Shown one piece after another: positions 16,761 to 26,116 of a DNA stretch of 53,552 bases (position 1 is the stretch's first letter; each line of letters starts with the position of its first letter). This DNA comes from Nitrospina sp. Its GTDB lineage: Bacteria > Nitrospinota > Nitrospinia > Nitrospinales > VA-1. The notes beneath the pieces are model-generated. The model was given only the letters and a program-made list of their open reading frames with translations. It was not told where the DNA came from and ran no database searches. The stretch is taken from the NCBI GenBank assembly GCA_018702695.1, contig JABIYR010000009.1, positions 1-53,552 on the forward strand, read 5' to 3'. Both the position numbers and the translations under genes were made by a program.

Positions 16761-18590
16761 ATGGAAGTCGTTGAAGAACAAGGCCAGACTGTTGCGCAGG
16801 AACAAGGCCAGATAAAAATAACCGTATGCCTGAGCCTGAGTGGAATTGCTGAAGGGAGTCAGGAAGTTTACGACGAGTTTCAAAAGCAGATTGGCGAGAT
16901 GGAGGCCAATGCTACGCTGGGTGAACGAAAATGCGAAATGGGCCAAGTCGGGTGTCGGGGCTATTGTAGCCGTGACGTGCTGGTGGATGTTTATGTTCCC
17001 GGTGAGCCGCGTGTGACCTACGAGAAAGTCAAACCGGCGATGGTCAAAAATATTTTGAATGACCATATTGTTGGTGGCAAAGTTTTTAAAAAGGCCGCGG
17101 CAAAAGAAGATTATTACGAGACCTTAAAAAAGCAGACCCGTGTTGCTTTGGAGCATAGTGGTTCGATTGACCCTGAAAACATTGATGAGTATATCGGGGT
17201 GGGCGGTTATGAATCGCTGAAAAAAGTTTTGCAAACCATGAAGTCTGATGAAGTGATCGCAGAGGTCAAAAAATCGGGGTTGCGTGGCAAGGGCGGCGGT
17301 GGGTTTGTCACAGCCACCAAATGGGAGAAGGCGGCCAAGGCTCCGACCGATGCAAAAGGCACACGTTATATCATGGTCAATGGGGATGAGGGCAACCCGG
17401 CATCCTATATGGATCGCAGTATCATGGAAGGCAACCCGCATCAGGTGATTGAAGGGTTGTTGATCGGGGCTTATGCCATTGGCGCTACAGCAGGAATCAT
17501 CTACACGCGTTCTGATTATTCCATTGCGGTCAGGCGGCTCAATAAGGCTTTGGAGCAAGCGCGAGAAAGAGGGTTTCTTGGCGACAAAATTATGGGGACG
17601 GACTTCAGTGTTGATTTCCGCGTGCACGAAGGGCTTGAGGCCTTCATCGGTGGAGAGTCGACGGCATTGATGCAATCGGTTGAGGGCAAACGTCCTTTTC
17701 CAAAAGCACAACCTCCTCATTCCTGCGACTCAGGGTTGTGGGGCAAACCAACGCTTTTGAACAACGCAGAAACCTGGGCTACCGTTCCCAAGATCATTAA
17801 GAATGGTGCCGACTGGTATTCGGCAATGGGCAATGAAAACGCTCAAGGTTGTAAAGTCTGGGCGATTTCCGGAAACTTGAAATACAACGGCCTGATGGAA
17901 CTGGATATGAAAACCAGCTTTCAGGAAGCCATTGATGATTATTGTGGTGGCATTCAAAAGAAAAAGGCACTCAAGGTCATTCATGTCGGAGGTGTTACGG
18001 GTGGTTTCTTGCCTCCTGAAAAAGCCGACACCCAAACAGATTATGAAAGCCTTCTGGATGCGGGCGTATTGATGGGGCAAGCGAGTTTTGCGGCTTATGA
18101 CGCATCGGCTTGCGTGATCGATCTGGCATTGTTTTCCATTGGTTTCAACGAAGGCGAAACTTGTGGAAAATGCACCCCTTGTCGAATTGGCCTGACACTC
18201 ATTAAGAATAAATTGACGGATATCGCTGAAGGCCGGGGCAAGATGGAAGACTTGGACAAGCTTCAGGCTTTATGTGAAGAGATCAGCCAAGCCTCATTAT
18301 GTGGGCTGGGAGAAACTGCCCCGAAGGCAGTTCTTACCGGGCTGAAATATTTCCGTAAAGAATATGAGCGTCATATTGTAGATCAGATCTGTGACGCGGC
18401 ACGTTGTACTGGCTTGTATCGTTATGTGGTCAAAGAAGAGGATTGTGTCGCTTGCGGTGCATGCATCAAACCCTGCCCGACCGGGGCGATTACAGGGGGA
18501 ACCCGTAAAGTCGCGGCGCATATTGATATGGATTTATGTATCAACTGCAATGCCTGTTATCAGGCATGTGGGTTCTTGGCGATTGAATAG
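16761..18590 (+). CDS. nuoF: NuoF-like NADH-binding flavoprotein with N-terminal thioredoxin-fold and C-terminal 2x[4Fe-4S] ferredoxin domains
   Basis: 609 residues, AAGGAG before the ATG. Domain order: thioredoxin-like ferredoxin (about 18-105); NuoF FMN/NADH domain with LRGKGGGGFVTATKW (174-188) and VNGDEGNPASYMDR; SLBB; [4Fe-4S] site GETCGKCTPCR with later SLCGLG; and a bacterial ferredoxin domain with CVACGACIKPCP and CINCNACYQAC. This order is that of HndC and of NuoF from fused or bifurcating enzymes. It transfers electrons from NAD(P)H to Fe-S carriers. In the first domain Cys23, Cys65 and Cys69 are kept but the second [2Fe-2S] ligand is missing (Gly/Ile), so that cluster may be absent. 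The gene stands alone, with its own promoter and terminator; no nuoE or nuoG is adjacent. Confidence 0.88.
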   Translation: MEVVEEQGQTVAQEQGQIKITVCLSLSGIAEGSQEVYDEFQKQIGEMEANATLGERKCEMGQVGCRGYCSRDVLVDVYVPGEPRVTYEKVKPAMVKNILNDHIVGGKVFKKAAAKEDYYETLKKQTRVALEHSGSIDPENIDEYIGVGGYESLKKVLQTMKSDEVIAEVKKSGLRGKGGGGFVTATKWEKAAKAPTDAKGTRYIMVNGDEGNPASYMDRSIMEGNPHQVIEGLLIGAYAIGATAGIIYTRSDYSIAVRRLNKALEQARERGFLGDKIMGTDFSVDFRVHEGLEAFIGGESTALMQSVEGKRPFPKAQPPHSCDSGLWGKPTLLNNAETWATVPKIIKNGADWYSAMGNENAQGCKVWAISGNLKYNGLMELDMKTSFQEAIDDYCGGIQKKKALKVIHVGGVTGGFLPPEKADTQTDYESLLDAGVLMGQASFAAYDASACVIDLALFSIGFNEGETCGKCTPCRIGLTLIKNKLTDIAEGRGKMEDLDKLQALCEEISQASLCGLGETAPKAVLTGLKYFRKEYERHIVDQICDAARCTGLYRYVVKEEDCVACGACIKPCPTGAITGGTRKVAAHIDMDLCINCNACYQACGFLAIE

Positions 18591-18600
18591 AACTTATTTG

Positions 18601-18636
18601 AAAAAGCCCGCTGGCATTTGCCAGCGGGCTTTTTTT
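18601..18636. terminator. Strong intrinsic terminator, probably bidirectional
   Basis: GCCCGCTGGC (18606-18615), loop ATTT, GCCAGCGGGC (18620-18629), followed by seven T and preceded by five A, so it can work in both directions between the nuoF-like gene and the convergent peptide-binding protein gene. Confidence 0.9.
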
Positions 18637-18642
18637 ACATCA

Positions 18643-20238
18643 TTATTGATTTGCCAAATGCGTTTTATGCAGTTTAATTCTTTTTAAGTATAAAAGCTCC
18701 ATGGCGTTATTTTCCAAACCTTGTACATAGGGTTTGACTAAAAGGTTCTGCGCTGAAACAAAAAGAGGAATCATGGGTGCTTCCTGTTCGGTGAGTAAAA
18801 CCTGTGCTTCATCATAGACGGCTTTTCGATCTTGCGGGTTTTTCAGTGTAGAGCCTAGAGCGACCAGCTCATCGTAACGCGGGTGCGCCCATTTCAGTCG
18901 ATTATTGCCGCTGGACCCAATAAAAAGATTCATGAAATTATCGGGGTCGGGGAAATCGGCCCCCCAGCCCAGACGAAAAATCTGTGGAGGATCCAGATCC
19001 AACCGGCTGAGAAATACCTTCCACTCCTGGCTTTCAAAGTCAACATGAACATTGAGATGTTCTTTCCACTGCGCCTGAATAAATTCTCCAATGAGTCGAT
19101 TGACATCGCCGGTATTAAAAGCGGCAGTGACTTTGGGGAACCCTTTTCCGTCAGCATACCCGGCTTGTGCTAATAGGGCTCTTGCTTTTTGTGGATCAAA
19201 CTTCGAGCCGATATTTTCATTGTAAGCAAACATGCCTTGGGGAATCCATGAGGAGGAGGGCAATTCACCGCCTTTTAGAAATTCGGGGATGCGTGCTCGG
19301 TCAATGGCATGAGCAAAGGCTTGTCGAACGCGCCGGTCATTAAAGGGTGCTTTTTGTACATTGAAGCCGTAGTAATAGCCCCTTAATTGCGGCATGTTTC
19401 TATACTCTGAGCTGGTTTTATAGTTGGGGATGGCCACCGGCGGCAGTTCGATATAATCGAGCTCATTGGTTTCGTAAAGAGTCAATGCGGTGGTGGGTTC
19501 TTGCACAACAAAAATTCGGATGGCATCCACCGCTGGCTTGCCTTCAAAGTGTTGGGGATTGGCTTTCAATACCAGTTTATATTCATGCTCCCATTGTTCC
19601 AATGTATAGGGCCCATTGGTGACAATGTTTTCCGGCTCGGTCCAAGCATCTCCATATTTGAGGATGATATCTTCGCGTGCGGGGTAGGTGACCATAAACG
19701 TGGTGATACTGGGAAAATAGGCGACAGGTTTTTTTAGCCGAACTTGCAGAATATGGGGGGACAACGCCTGAACTCCGACTTGATCGGGATCGGTGATTTT
19801 TCCTGAATTATATTGGCTGGCATTTTCAATGTCGAAAAGAAAATATGCATACTGTGCCGCCGTCTCGGGGGCCAGCAAACGTTTCCATGAATATTCGAAG
19901 TCTTTTGCCGTGACGGGTTTGCCATCGCTCCAGACAACATCGTCGCGTATAAAGAAGGTGATGGTTTTGCCGTCTTCTGAGTATTCCCATTTTTTGGCAA
20001 TGGCCGGTTGCGGATTTAATTCGGCATCGTACTGGGTCAGCCCTTCCATGATATTGGTCAGAATGATAATGGAAACACTGTCTGTCGCCAAGGTCCAGTC
20101 GAGGGTGGGGGGTTCCGTTTTAATGGACATGCGAAATACAGACGCATCGGTTGGGTACGAGGGACTGCAACCGGTGCTAGCCCAAAATGCGATTGCAATC
20201 GCTAGCCAGATAGAAAAAAGTGTGGTTTGCAATTTCAT
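18643..20238 (-). CDS. Oligopeptide ABC transporter substrate-binding lipoprotein (OppA/SBP_bac_5)
   Basis: 531 residues from the ATG at 20238 (an ATG at 20265 adds nine residues; neither has a strong ribosome site). The signal peptide ends in STGC. The mature protein follows the SBP_bac_5 pattern: EPPTLDWTLATD, IMEGLTQYD, KTITFFIRDDVVWSDGKPVTAKDFEYSW, and near the end VRQAFAHAIDR. It binds peptides in the periplasm and should hand them to an Opp/Dpp permease; no permease or ATPase genes are adjacent, so it depends on distant partners. It sits 57 bases downstream of the O-antigen ligase on the same strand. Confidence 0.9.
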   Translation of the reverse strand: MKLQTTLFSIWLAIAIAFWASTGCSPSYPTDASVFRMSIKTEPPTLDWTLATDSVSIIILTNIMEGLTQYDAELNPQPAIAKKWEYSEDGKTITFFIRDDVVWSDGKPVTAKDFEYSWKRLLAPETAAQYAYFLFDIENASQYNSGKITDPDQVGVQALSPHILQVRLKKPVAYFPSITTFMVTYPAREDIILKYGDAWTEPENIVTNGPYTLEQWEHEYKLVLKANPQHFEGKPAVDAIRIFVVQEPTTALTLYETNELDYIELPPVAIPNYKTSSEYRNMPQLRGYYYGFNVQKAPFNDRRVRQAFAHAIDRARIPEFLKGGELPSSSWIPQGMFAYNENIGSKFDPQKARALLAQAGYADGKGFPKVTAAFNTGDVNRLIGEFIQAQWKEHLNVHVDFESQEWKVFLSRLDLDPPQIFRLGWGADFPDPDNFMNLFIGSSGNNRLKWAHPRYDELVALGSTLKNPQDRKAVYDEAQVLLTEQEAPMIPLFVSAQNLLVKPYVQGLENNAMELLYLKRIKLHKTHLANQ

Positions 20239-20295
20239 AATAGAGGCTTTTTCCACTTTTTGCATTGTCGACGATCCGGAGGGCGATGGCTTATT

Positions 20296-21501
20296 TTATT
20301 CAGGGCTCTTTTTATGGGTCTGAGCCAGAGAAAGTCCCATTATAAAATAAAGTAACATGGCGACCTCTGAGTCGTAGAAGTTGACCTCAAACAAACCTCC
20401 CGCCAGAAAACCCAATATCGCCGCTGTGGAACCCAAGATCAGGCTCCGTGTATTCGCATCGGGAAATTGAGCCCACTTTTTGTAGAGGGTTATAAAATAG
20501 GTGACCCAAATTGAGAGCCAAGTTAGCACTCCGAGCGCTCCCGTATCGACTAGCAACTGGAAGACATTACTGTGTAAGCCTCGGAACAAGGCAATATACC
20601 CGGAAGGATCAGGGTATTGAGAGTGAATTGTATCGACACATTTAAAGCCACAACCTGTGATGGGGTGGTCTTTAAAGATTTCCCATGCGCCTTTCCAAAG
20701 AAAAATTCTAACCTGAAAGGTCCAGTCCCGGGTGTCAGAAAGGCTATACAAACGGTCTTTGACACCTTCAGGGGCAAACAATAGAAGACCGATCAGAGCT
20801 ATCGGAAGAGCCAGCAGGTATTTTTTGTTCCAAAAGAACGTAAGAAATATAGCTCCCACCAAAAATCCCAGCCAGGCCTGTCTTGTTAAGGTTAGCAGTA
20901 GGCAGAAGCCGATGGTTCCGACTGCCCCGAGTACCCAGTATTCTTTGGGTTCGTGAAATAAAAACCTTCCTGATGCCATCAAGCCCGTGAGCATTAAAAT
21001 GCCAGCAAAAGTCATGAAATGACTCATGGTTCCCGAGACTCGATTTTGGTTGGTGATGGCTGTATCCCAAGCTGGTAAAAAGCCATTGAAAGCCGCAATC
21101 GTTCCGGCAATGATTAGCAGTTTGATGAGCCAATCCTTTTGCTCTTCATCGCGGACGGTATTGGCGACCCAGAAAAATATGACAAATTGCAGTAATTTTT
21201 TAAGGTGCTTGATACTGTTTTCTAAATCGATCGATGTGAGGGTCGCTAAAATACAGGCAAGGCAAAAGCACAGGATCGCTATGCCAACTCGCGTACCTCG
21301 CATCTCCTTCCATGTTTGAGTGATATGAGCTTTAATCAACCAAGCTAGCGCACCCAAAGAAAAAGAGATCTGGGTGATGCTGATGGAAAATAAAGAGAAT
21401 GCCGCAAAGGCGTATAAAGAAATCTGAATCAGTTTGTCCAAAATTGGGACAGCTCGGTTTGATATGGGGACATTATTATCAGGCAAGAACTTCTCCGGCA
21501 T
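20296..21501 (-). CDS. O-antigen ligase / Wzy-like polymerase
   Basis: 401-residue inner-membrane protein with about ten to twelve hydrophobic helices and one large periplasmic loop (about 255-320). The loop has GCGFKCVDTIHSQYPD and RGLHSNVFQLLVDTGALGVLTWL, the Wzy_C pattern in which a conserved His-Asn stretch is needed for transfer. WaaL ligases attach undecaprenyl-linked O-antigen to lipid A-core; Wzy polymerases look alike and cannot be excluded. The gene leads a two-gene minus-strand unit with the peptide-binding lipoprotein and opens the polysaccharide region. Confidence 0.85.
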   Translation of the reverse strand: MPEKFLPDNNVPISNRAVPILDKLIQISLYAFAAFSLFSISITQISFSLGALAWLIKAHITQTWKEMRGTRVGIAILCFCLACILATLTSIDLENSIKHLKKLLQFVIFFWVANTVRDEEQKDWLIKLLIIAGTIAAFNGFLPAWDTAITNQNRVSGTMSHFMTFAGILMLTGLMASGRFLFHEPKEYWVLGAVGTIGFCLLLTLTRQAWLGFLVGAIFLTFFWNKKYLLALPIALIGLLLFAPEGVKDRLYSLSDTRDWTFQVRIFLWKGAWEIFKDHPITGCGFKCVDTIHSQYPDPSGYIALFRGLHSNVFQLLVDTGALGVLTWLSIWVTYFITLYKKWAQFPDANTRSLILGSTAAILGFLAGGLFEVNFYDSEVAMLLYFIMGLSLAQTHKKSPE

Positions 21502-21775
21502 TTAAAAATAAGGGTTTGAGTGAATCATGCGATAGGAACCATCCTTTTAAAGCGACCTCCCTGTTAATTTAGGTGAATTGCATCGCTTTGTTGACATTAT
21601 GAACTAAAATCAGTTTGGACCCAAAAATACTTTTGATGGACACCAGAAATGAAGTCGTGGTTAGGTTTCTGCTATATAATGAGCAAGAAAACCATTGATT
21701 TAACAGGATAAGTCATTTATTTCTTTACTTTTCTCTTCACCTTTATAGAATGGAGTTTTACCCAGCATTGGGGAG

Positions 21776-22441
21776 ATGATGGCAGACGATATTTCCTATA
21801 TAAGAAAGTGGATCAAGCGTGGCTTGAGTAAAGATGGAAAAACTCTGGATTTTTCCGGACGAGGGATTGATAACGAAATTGCTACAGATCTAGCTGAAAA
21901 CGTGGCGCTTCCTGATATTGAGATCTTGTACCTTCATACCAATAAGATTAAAGACTTAGGTGTGGAGGAAATGGCCCAGTCAGAATTTTTTGAGCCGCTT
22001 AAAGAACTCTGGATGTATGAAAATGTGATTGGTGATGCAGGAGCTATAGCTCTGGCAGAATCGGAACAATTGACCCGCTTGCGTTACCTTAGTTTGTATA
22101 CGAATAAGGTTGGGGATGAAGGGGCCATTGCCTTGGCAAACTCTAAGCGACTTTCCAAGCTGGAAGTTTTGGACCTTTCGTTTAATCGAATCGGAGACCT
22201 GGGAGCGGAAGCTCTAGCAAACTCCACCCATCTTAGAAACTTGAAGGAATTGCATCTTGATGCCAATAAAATTGGTCTCAGAGGGATGCGGGCTTTGGCT
22301 CGCCTTTCTGGGTTGCAAAACCTACAAACCTTAAACTTGTCTTATAACCAAATCGATCCTCAAGGACTGGAATTGTTCAGTGATTCTAAGCGTTTGCGGG
22401 AAATGACTGCGGTGAAAACAGACTATCCTCTTGGCGATTGA
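21776..22441 (+). CDS. Leucine-rich repeat protein, ribonuclease-inhibitor type
   Basis: 221 residues, no signal peptide or TM segment, so cytoplasmic. After a lead-in (IRKWIKRGLSKDGKTLDFSG) there are about seven LRRs of 24 residues with the RI pattern LxxLxLxxNxIGDxGAxALAxS, e.g. LRYLSLYTNKVGDEGAIALANS and LEVLDLSFNRIGDLGAEALANS. These form a protein-binding horseshoe. It is followed after 3 bases by a longer LRR gene and shares its N-terminal block (LSKDGKTLD) with a third LRR protein at 49106. Partner unknown. A TATAAT at 21675 lies 96 bases upstream without a good -35. Confidence 0.88.
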   Translation: MMADDISYIRKWIKRGLSKDGKTLDFSGRGIDNEIATDLAENVALPDIEILYLHTNKIKDLGVEEMAQSEFFEPLKELWMYENVIGDAGAIALAESEQLTRLRYLSLYTNKVGDEGAIALANSKRLSKLEVLDLSFNRIGDLGAEALANSTHLRNLKELHLDANKIGLRGMRALARLSGLQNLQTLNLSYNQIDPQGLELFSDSKRLREMTAVKTDYPLGD

Positions 22442-22444
22442 TGC

Positions 22445-23923
22445 ATGCGGCTTGAAAATAAAGATGTGAGCTTAATTAAGACTCTGAATGAAAAATTAGC
22501 CGATAAGAATTCAATTCTAGATCTTTCCTATGAGCGAATAGGAGATTCGGGAATTGTTTTTTTATGCCGGAATAAAGATTTATCCCATGTCAAGAAGCTG
22601 GATTTGAGCTGGAATGAACTCACCAACGATGGTTTGAGTGCTCTTTCTGAGACAGCTTCTCTTGGTGGGTTGATGCATCTGGTTCTCAATGCCAATCAGA
22701 TTGGAGACGAGGGAGTCCGGTGCCTAGCGGCTTCTAAAAAACTGCCTAACCTTGAGTCGGTGGAACTGGTCAATAATGAAGTCTCCGACTTTGGGGCCTT
22801 GAGCCTTGTTAAGTCCCAGTCTCTGTTGAACCTTGGGTTCATTGACTTGGAAATGAATCAGGTGGGACGGCAGAAACTGACTCAATTCCCAGATGGGGCG
22901 GTTGTTTCCAAGCTTCGTGTTCTCAATCTTCGCCGTAATCTTTTGACGGATGAAACCATCTCAGATTGGGCGCAGGCGGGAGCTTTTGAAAAAGTGGTCC
23001 ATCTGAATCTGGGTTGGAATCATATTACCAATAAGGGAGCGAGTATTCTTGCGCATTCCCCCACATTGAGTCGATTGGAAATTTTGGCTATCGATTCCAA
23101 TGATATTGGTGACCTCGGAGCTAAGGACATTGCTAGTTCCAAACACTTGAATAATCTGGTTCAGCTTTACATGCAGGATAATGATTTTGGGCGCACCGGT
23201 GAAATGGCATTGCGGACAATGCGGTCACGAATTTTGGTTGAGAAGAAAAAAAACGAGGATAAACTCAACCTCAATGAGCAGAGTTTAGACAATAAGGACC
23301 TGGCGTCTTTGGCGCAATATGAAAGGCTGAATGAAGTGGCCTCTCTCTCTCTGAGGAATAATCATTTTGATTATCGTGGCATTCAGGAGCTTGCGAATTC
23401 TCCCTATCTTTTAAACCTAAGATCTTTGAACTTGATGAGTAATAAGGTGGGGGACAAGGGTCTTCTTTTGCTGGCAGAGTCTCCGAACCTGTCGCAATTG
23501 GAAAGTTTAAACTTGGAAAATACCGGAATCACCGCTCTCGGAATTCTGGCCCTTTCCCAATCGCCGTATCTTAAAAAATTGAAAGAACTGAATTTGAGCG
23601 ACAACAAACTAGGAGAAAAAGGGTTTCATGTTTTAGCGGGTTCGGATAATTTTAGAAACCTGATCAAGCTGAGTACTTCCGGAACGTCAGTGGGAGATGC
23701 GGAATTTCAGGCCCTAGTCCAGTCCCAGACGTTGACTCAATTGGAAGAACTGGAAACAATGGGTAACCTCATTACCCGGAAAAGTTTGGATCTCTTAGCA
23801 AGCTCCCCGAAATTAGCGCAGTGGAAAAAGATGGATCTACGTCGCAACCAACTTAAGGATGTGGACCTTATCTTCCTGGCGGATTCGCCAAAATTCAAAA
23901 ATTTTGCGACACTAAGGTTTTAA
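22445..23923 (+). CDS. Long leucine-rich repeat protein, ribonuclease-inhibitor type
   Basis: 492 residues, no signal peptide. Two LRR blocks, about 1-265 and 280-492, separated by a basic stretch (RTMRSRILVEKKKNEDKLN). The second block begins with its own entry motif (LNLNEQSLDNKDLASLAQY), as though two LRR proteins had been joined. Repeats follow the RI pattern (LMHLVLNANQIGDEGVRCLAAS). It starts 3 bases after the smaller LRR gene and is surely in the same transcript. A scaffold for protein contacts is expected; no catalytic part is present. It separates the O-antigen ligase from the sugar-transfer genes, though a functional tie is not shown. Confidence 0.88.
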   Translation: MRLENKDVSLIKTLNEKLADKNSILDLSYERIGDSGIVFLCRNKDLSHVKKLDLSWNELTNDGLSALSETASLGGLMHLVLNANQIGDEGVRCLAASKKLPNLESVELVNNEVSDFGALSLVKSQSLLNLGFIDLEMNQVGRQKLTQFPDGAVVSKLRVLNLRRNLLTDETISDWAQAGAFEKVVHLNLGWNHITNKGASILAHSPTLSRLEILAIDSNDIGDLGAKDIASSKHLNNLVQLYMQDNDFGRTGEMALRTMRSRILVEKKKNEDKLNLNEQSLDNKDLASLAQYERLNEVASLSLRNNHFDYRGIQELANSPYLLNLRSLNLMSNKVGDKGLLLLAESPNLSQLESLNLENTGITALGILALSQSPYLKKLKELNLSDNKLGEKGFHVLAGSDNFRNLIKLSTSGTSVGDAEFQALVQSQTLTQLEELETMGNLITRKSLDLLASSPKLAQWKKMDLRRNQLKDVDLIFLADSPKFKNFATLRF

Positions 23924-23987
23924 TTTCAGGCCCTTTCCATTTCAAAATTGCTTCGCTCTAAAAATAGAAAGCTCTAAAGGTTAGAAC

Positions 23988-25715
23988 ATGCCTAAGCGTT
24001 TAGCTATACTTTATGATTGCCCCTACCCTTTTGTGCAGGGAGGAGGGCAAAAACGATTGTTTGAAATAGCTCAGTATCTATTGAAGCATGACTGGGAGGT
24101 GGAGTGGTATGCTCTTAAGTTTTGGGAAGGACCTGATAGCTTAAAGAGTGAGGGCATAACCTATACTGCCGTGGGAAAACAGGTCGAGCTGTATGACTCT
24201 AACGGCAAGAGAAGAGTTTGGGAGACCCTATACTATGGAGCGATGATTGTTCCGCATGTAGAGTTGCGTCGGTTTGATATTTTGCTTGCTGGTCAGTGGC
24301 CATTATTTCATTTGATTCCGGCGCGTATTTTTTGCTTATTGGGCAAGTCAAAACTTGTGATTGATTGGTGGGAAGTGTGGGGCCAGGATCATTGGATTAA
24401 CTATTTTGGGCTTAAAGGCATATTTGGGTTGTGCTTGGAAAAACTGCTGAGCCGGATCACTCCCCATATTATTGCCATCACCCAAAAAGGAAAAAAACAG
24501 CTTCAAAGTTTGGGTGCTAAAGAAGATGACATTATTTTTATTCCTAACGGGATTGATTTTGAAAAAATTCTGCGTGCAACTACAAAGTCAAAAGAGTTCG
24601 ACCTGGTTTATATGGGGCGCCTTCAGAGTCATAAAAATATTGCAGATATTTTGCAGGCCGTAGCTTTATTAAAAGGCAAAGGGTGCTCTGTTAAATTGCA
24701 GATCATAGGGGGTGGCCCTGAAAAAAACAATTTGGAGGAATTAGTATCTACTTTGAAAATTGATGACGAAGTTTTTTTTCATGGCGAAATTGAATCAGAC
24801 GAAGAGGCTTATGCATGGATGAAAGCCTCCCGTTTTTTTGTTTACCCCTCAACGAAGGGGAGTGGTAGCATTTCTGTTCTTGAGGCCAATGCTTGTGGGC
24901 TTCCCGTTATTGCTTATAAGACCGATCAGGGGATGGCAGAAGAGCTTATAGAAGAAGGCGTTAATGGGTATTGGGCAGATTCCCCCACCCCCGAGGCATT
25001 GGCAAATAAAATATTCCAAGTTTTTACGGGTAGTTCCTTCAATCAAGGAATGTTTGCGCAGAGTCAGCAAAGAGCGAAATGGATTGATCGATGGGATAAG
25101 CTAGAGGTGGATTACCGTAAGATAGAAGTTATAGAAAAAAAAAAAAAGCGATTTGACCTCGTGTATATGGGACGTCTTAAAGGGCATAAGAATGTAGACC
25201 ACCTGCTTCAAGCGGTTGCGCTTTTAACGAAAATGGGCGATTTTGTGACGTTGCAGGTAATTGGTGGAGGGCCTGAGCTTAAGAAACTGAAAGCGTTAGT
25301 GCAAACGTTGAATATTGCCGATAATGTTGTATTTCACGGGGAAATAAGTTCAGATAGTGAAGCGTACTCATGGATGAAGGCATCAAGATTCTTTATTCAC
25401 CCCTCAACGAAAGAAGGAGGTGGTAGTATTACGGTTCTTGAAGCCAATGCATGCGGTCTTCCCGTTGTAGCCTATAGGCATAAAAATGGAATTGCTGATG
25501 AATTGATCGATGAGGGAATTAATGGTTACTGGGTTGAAGAAGTTAGTCCCAAAGCTCTGGCAATAAAAATCCGCCAACTTCTTCTGGATAAAAGTCTGGA
25601 CAAAAATATCAAAGGCGACTCCATTAAGTATGCTAGAAGGTATGATTGGCAAAACATAGCTAAAGAATATGATGATTTTTTTTCAGGGATTATGGCAGGA
25701 GGGAGACAGTTATGA
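23988..25715 (+). CDS. GT4-family glycosyltransferase with tandemly duplicated nucleotide-sugar (donor) domain
   Basis: 575 residues. Residues 1-200 form one GT-B acceptor domain (AILYDCPYPFVQGGGQKRLFEI). Residues about 203-370 form the donor domain: FDLVYMGRL, IGGGPE, FVYPSTKGSGSISVLEANACGLPVIAY. After a short linker a second donor domain (about 388-560) repeats all these motifs: FDLVYMGRL, IGGGPE, FIHPSTKEGGGSITVLEANACGLPVVAY. Each has the E-x7-E-like motif. A normal GT4 has about 380 residues, so this is an internal duplication without a second acceptor domain. A run of 13 A lies right at the junction. It overlaps the cupin gene by ATGA. Probable role: surface polysaccharide synthesis. Confidence 0.85.
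   Translation: MPKRLAILYDCPYPFVQGGGQKRLFEIAQYLLKHDWEVEWYALKFWEGPDSLKSEGITYTAVGKQVELYDSNGKRRVWETLYYGAMIVPHVELRRFDILLAGQWPLFHLIPARIFCLLGKSKLVIDWWEVWGQDHWINYFGLKGIFGLCLEKLLSRITPHIIAITQKGKKQLQSLGAKEDDIIFIPNGIDFEKILRATTKSKEFDLVYMGRLQSHKNIADILQAVALLKGKGCSVKLQIIGGGPEKNNLEELVSTLKIDDEVFFHGEIESDEEAYAWMKASRFFVYPSTKGSGSISVLEANACGLPVIAYKTDQGMAEELIEEGVNGYWADSPTPEALANKIFQVFTGSSFNQGMFAQSQQRAKWIDRWDKLEVDYRKIEVIEKKKKRFDLVYMGRLKGHKNVDHLLQAVALLTKMGDFVTLQVIGGGPELKKLKALVQTLNIADNVVFHGEISSDSEAYSWMKASRFFIHPSTKEGGGSITVLEANACGLPVVAYRHKNGIADELIDEGINGYWVEEVSPKALAIKIRQLLLDKSLDKNIKGDSIKYARRYDWQNIAKEYDDFFSGIMAGGRQL
25135..25147 (+). repeat. 13-A homopolymer at the domain junction of the glycosyltransferase gene
   Basis: Thirteen consecutive A residues encode lysines between the first and second donor domain. 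Loss or gain of one base would end the protein soon after the first complete GT-B unit. It may be a slippage (phase-variation) site or only a linker; it is also a place where sequencing errors gather. Confidence 0.8.
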
Positions 25716-26116
25716 TTGAAAATATAAATGGGGTTCAAGGATGTTTGGCAATGATCATCCAAAAGGATTTCGGGTCATATGGTAGTCATTTTGCTACTTC
25801 ATTGGAAAACCCACTGCAAGTAGGTGTAATAGAACGAGAAGCTGGAGATGTTATCTCGTCTCACAAACATTTGCCTGTTCAGATGGACCATTGTGGAACG
25901 CGTCAAGAATTTCTTCATGTTATGACGGGTAAAGTGCGTGTAACATTTTTTGATATTGACGGTCAAAGGGTGATCGATAAAGTTTTGGTCCAGGGGGATT
26001 CACTTTTACAAATATCTGGAGGGCATGGGTTTGAGTTTGAAGAACCCACAAGGTTGATTGAAGTGAAGCTGGGGCCTTACACAACTCTGGAAAATGATAA
26101 GCAAATGTATGAATAA
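25712..26116 (+). CDS. Cupin-fold protein
   Basis: 134 residues. A double-stranded beta-helix is suggested by GVIEREAGDVISSHKHLPVQM, the cupin motif 1-like EFLHVMTGKVRVTFFD, and the motif 2-like GDSLLQISGGHGFEFEE. His residues for a metal site are present (HKH, and GGHGF). In polysaccharide clusters such cupins are often sugar isomerases or epimerases (FdtA/WxcM or RmlC-like). The start overlaps the preceding glycosyltransferase stop (ATGA), and its own stop overlaps the next aminotransferase start, giving a translationally coupled trio. Exact reaction unknown. Confidence 0.75.
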   Translation: MIENINGVQGCLAMIIQKDFGSYGSHFATSLENPLQVGVIEREAGDVISSHKHLPVQMDHCGTRQEFLHVMTGKVRVTFFDIDGQRVIDKVLVQGDSLLQISGGHGFEFEEPTRLIEVKLGPYTTLENDKQMYE

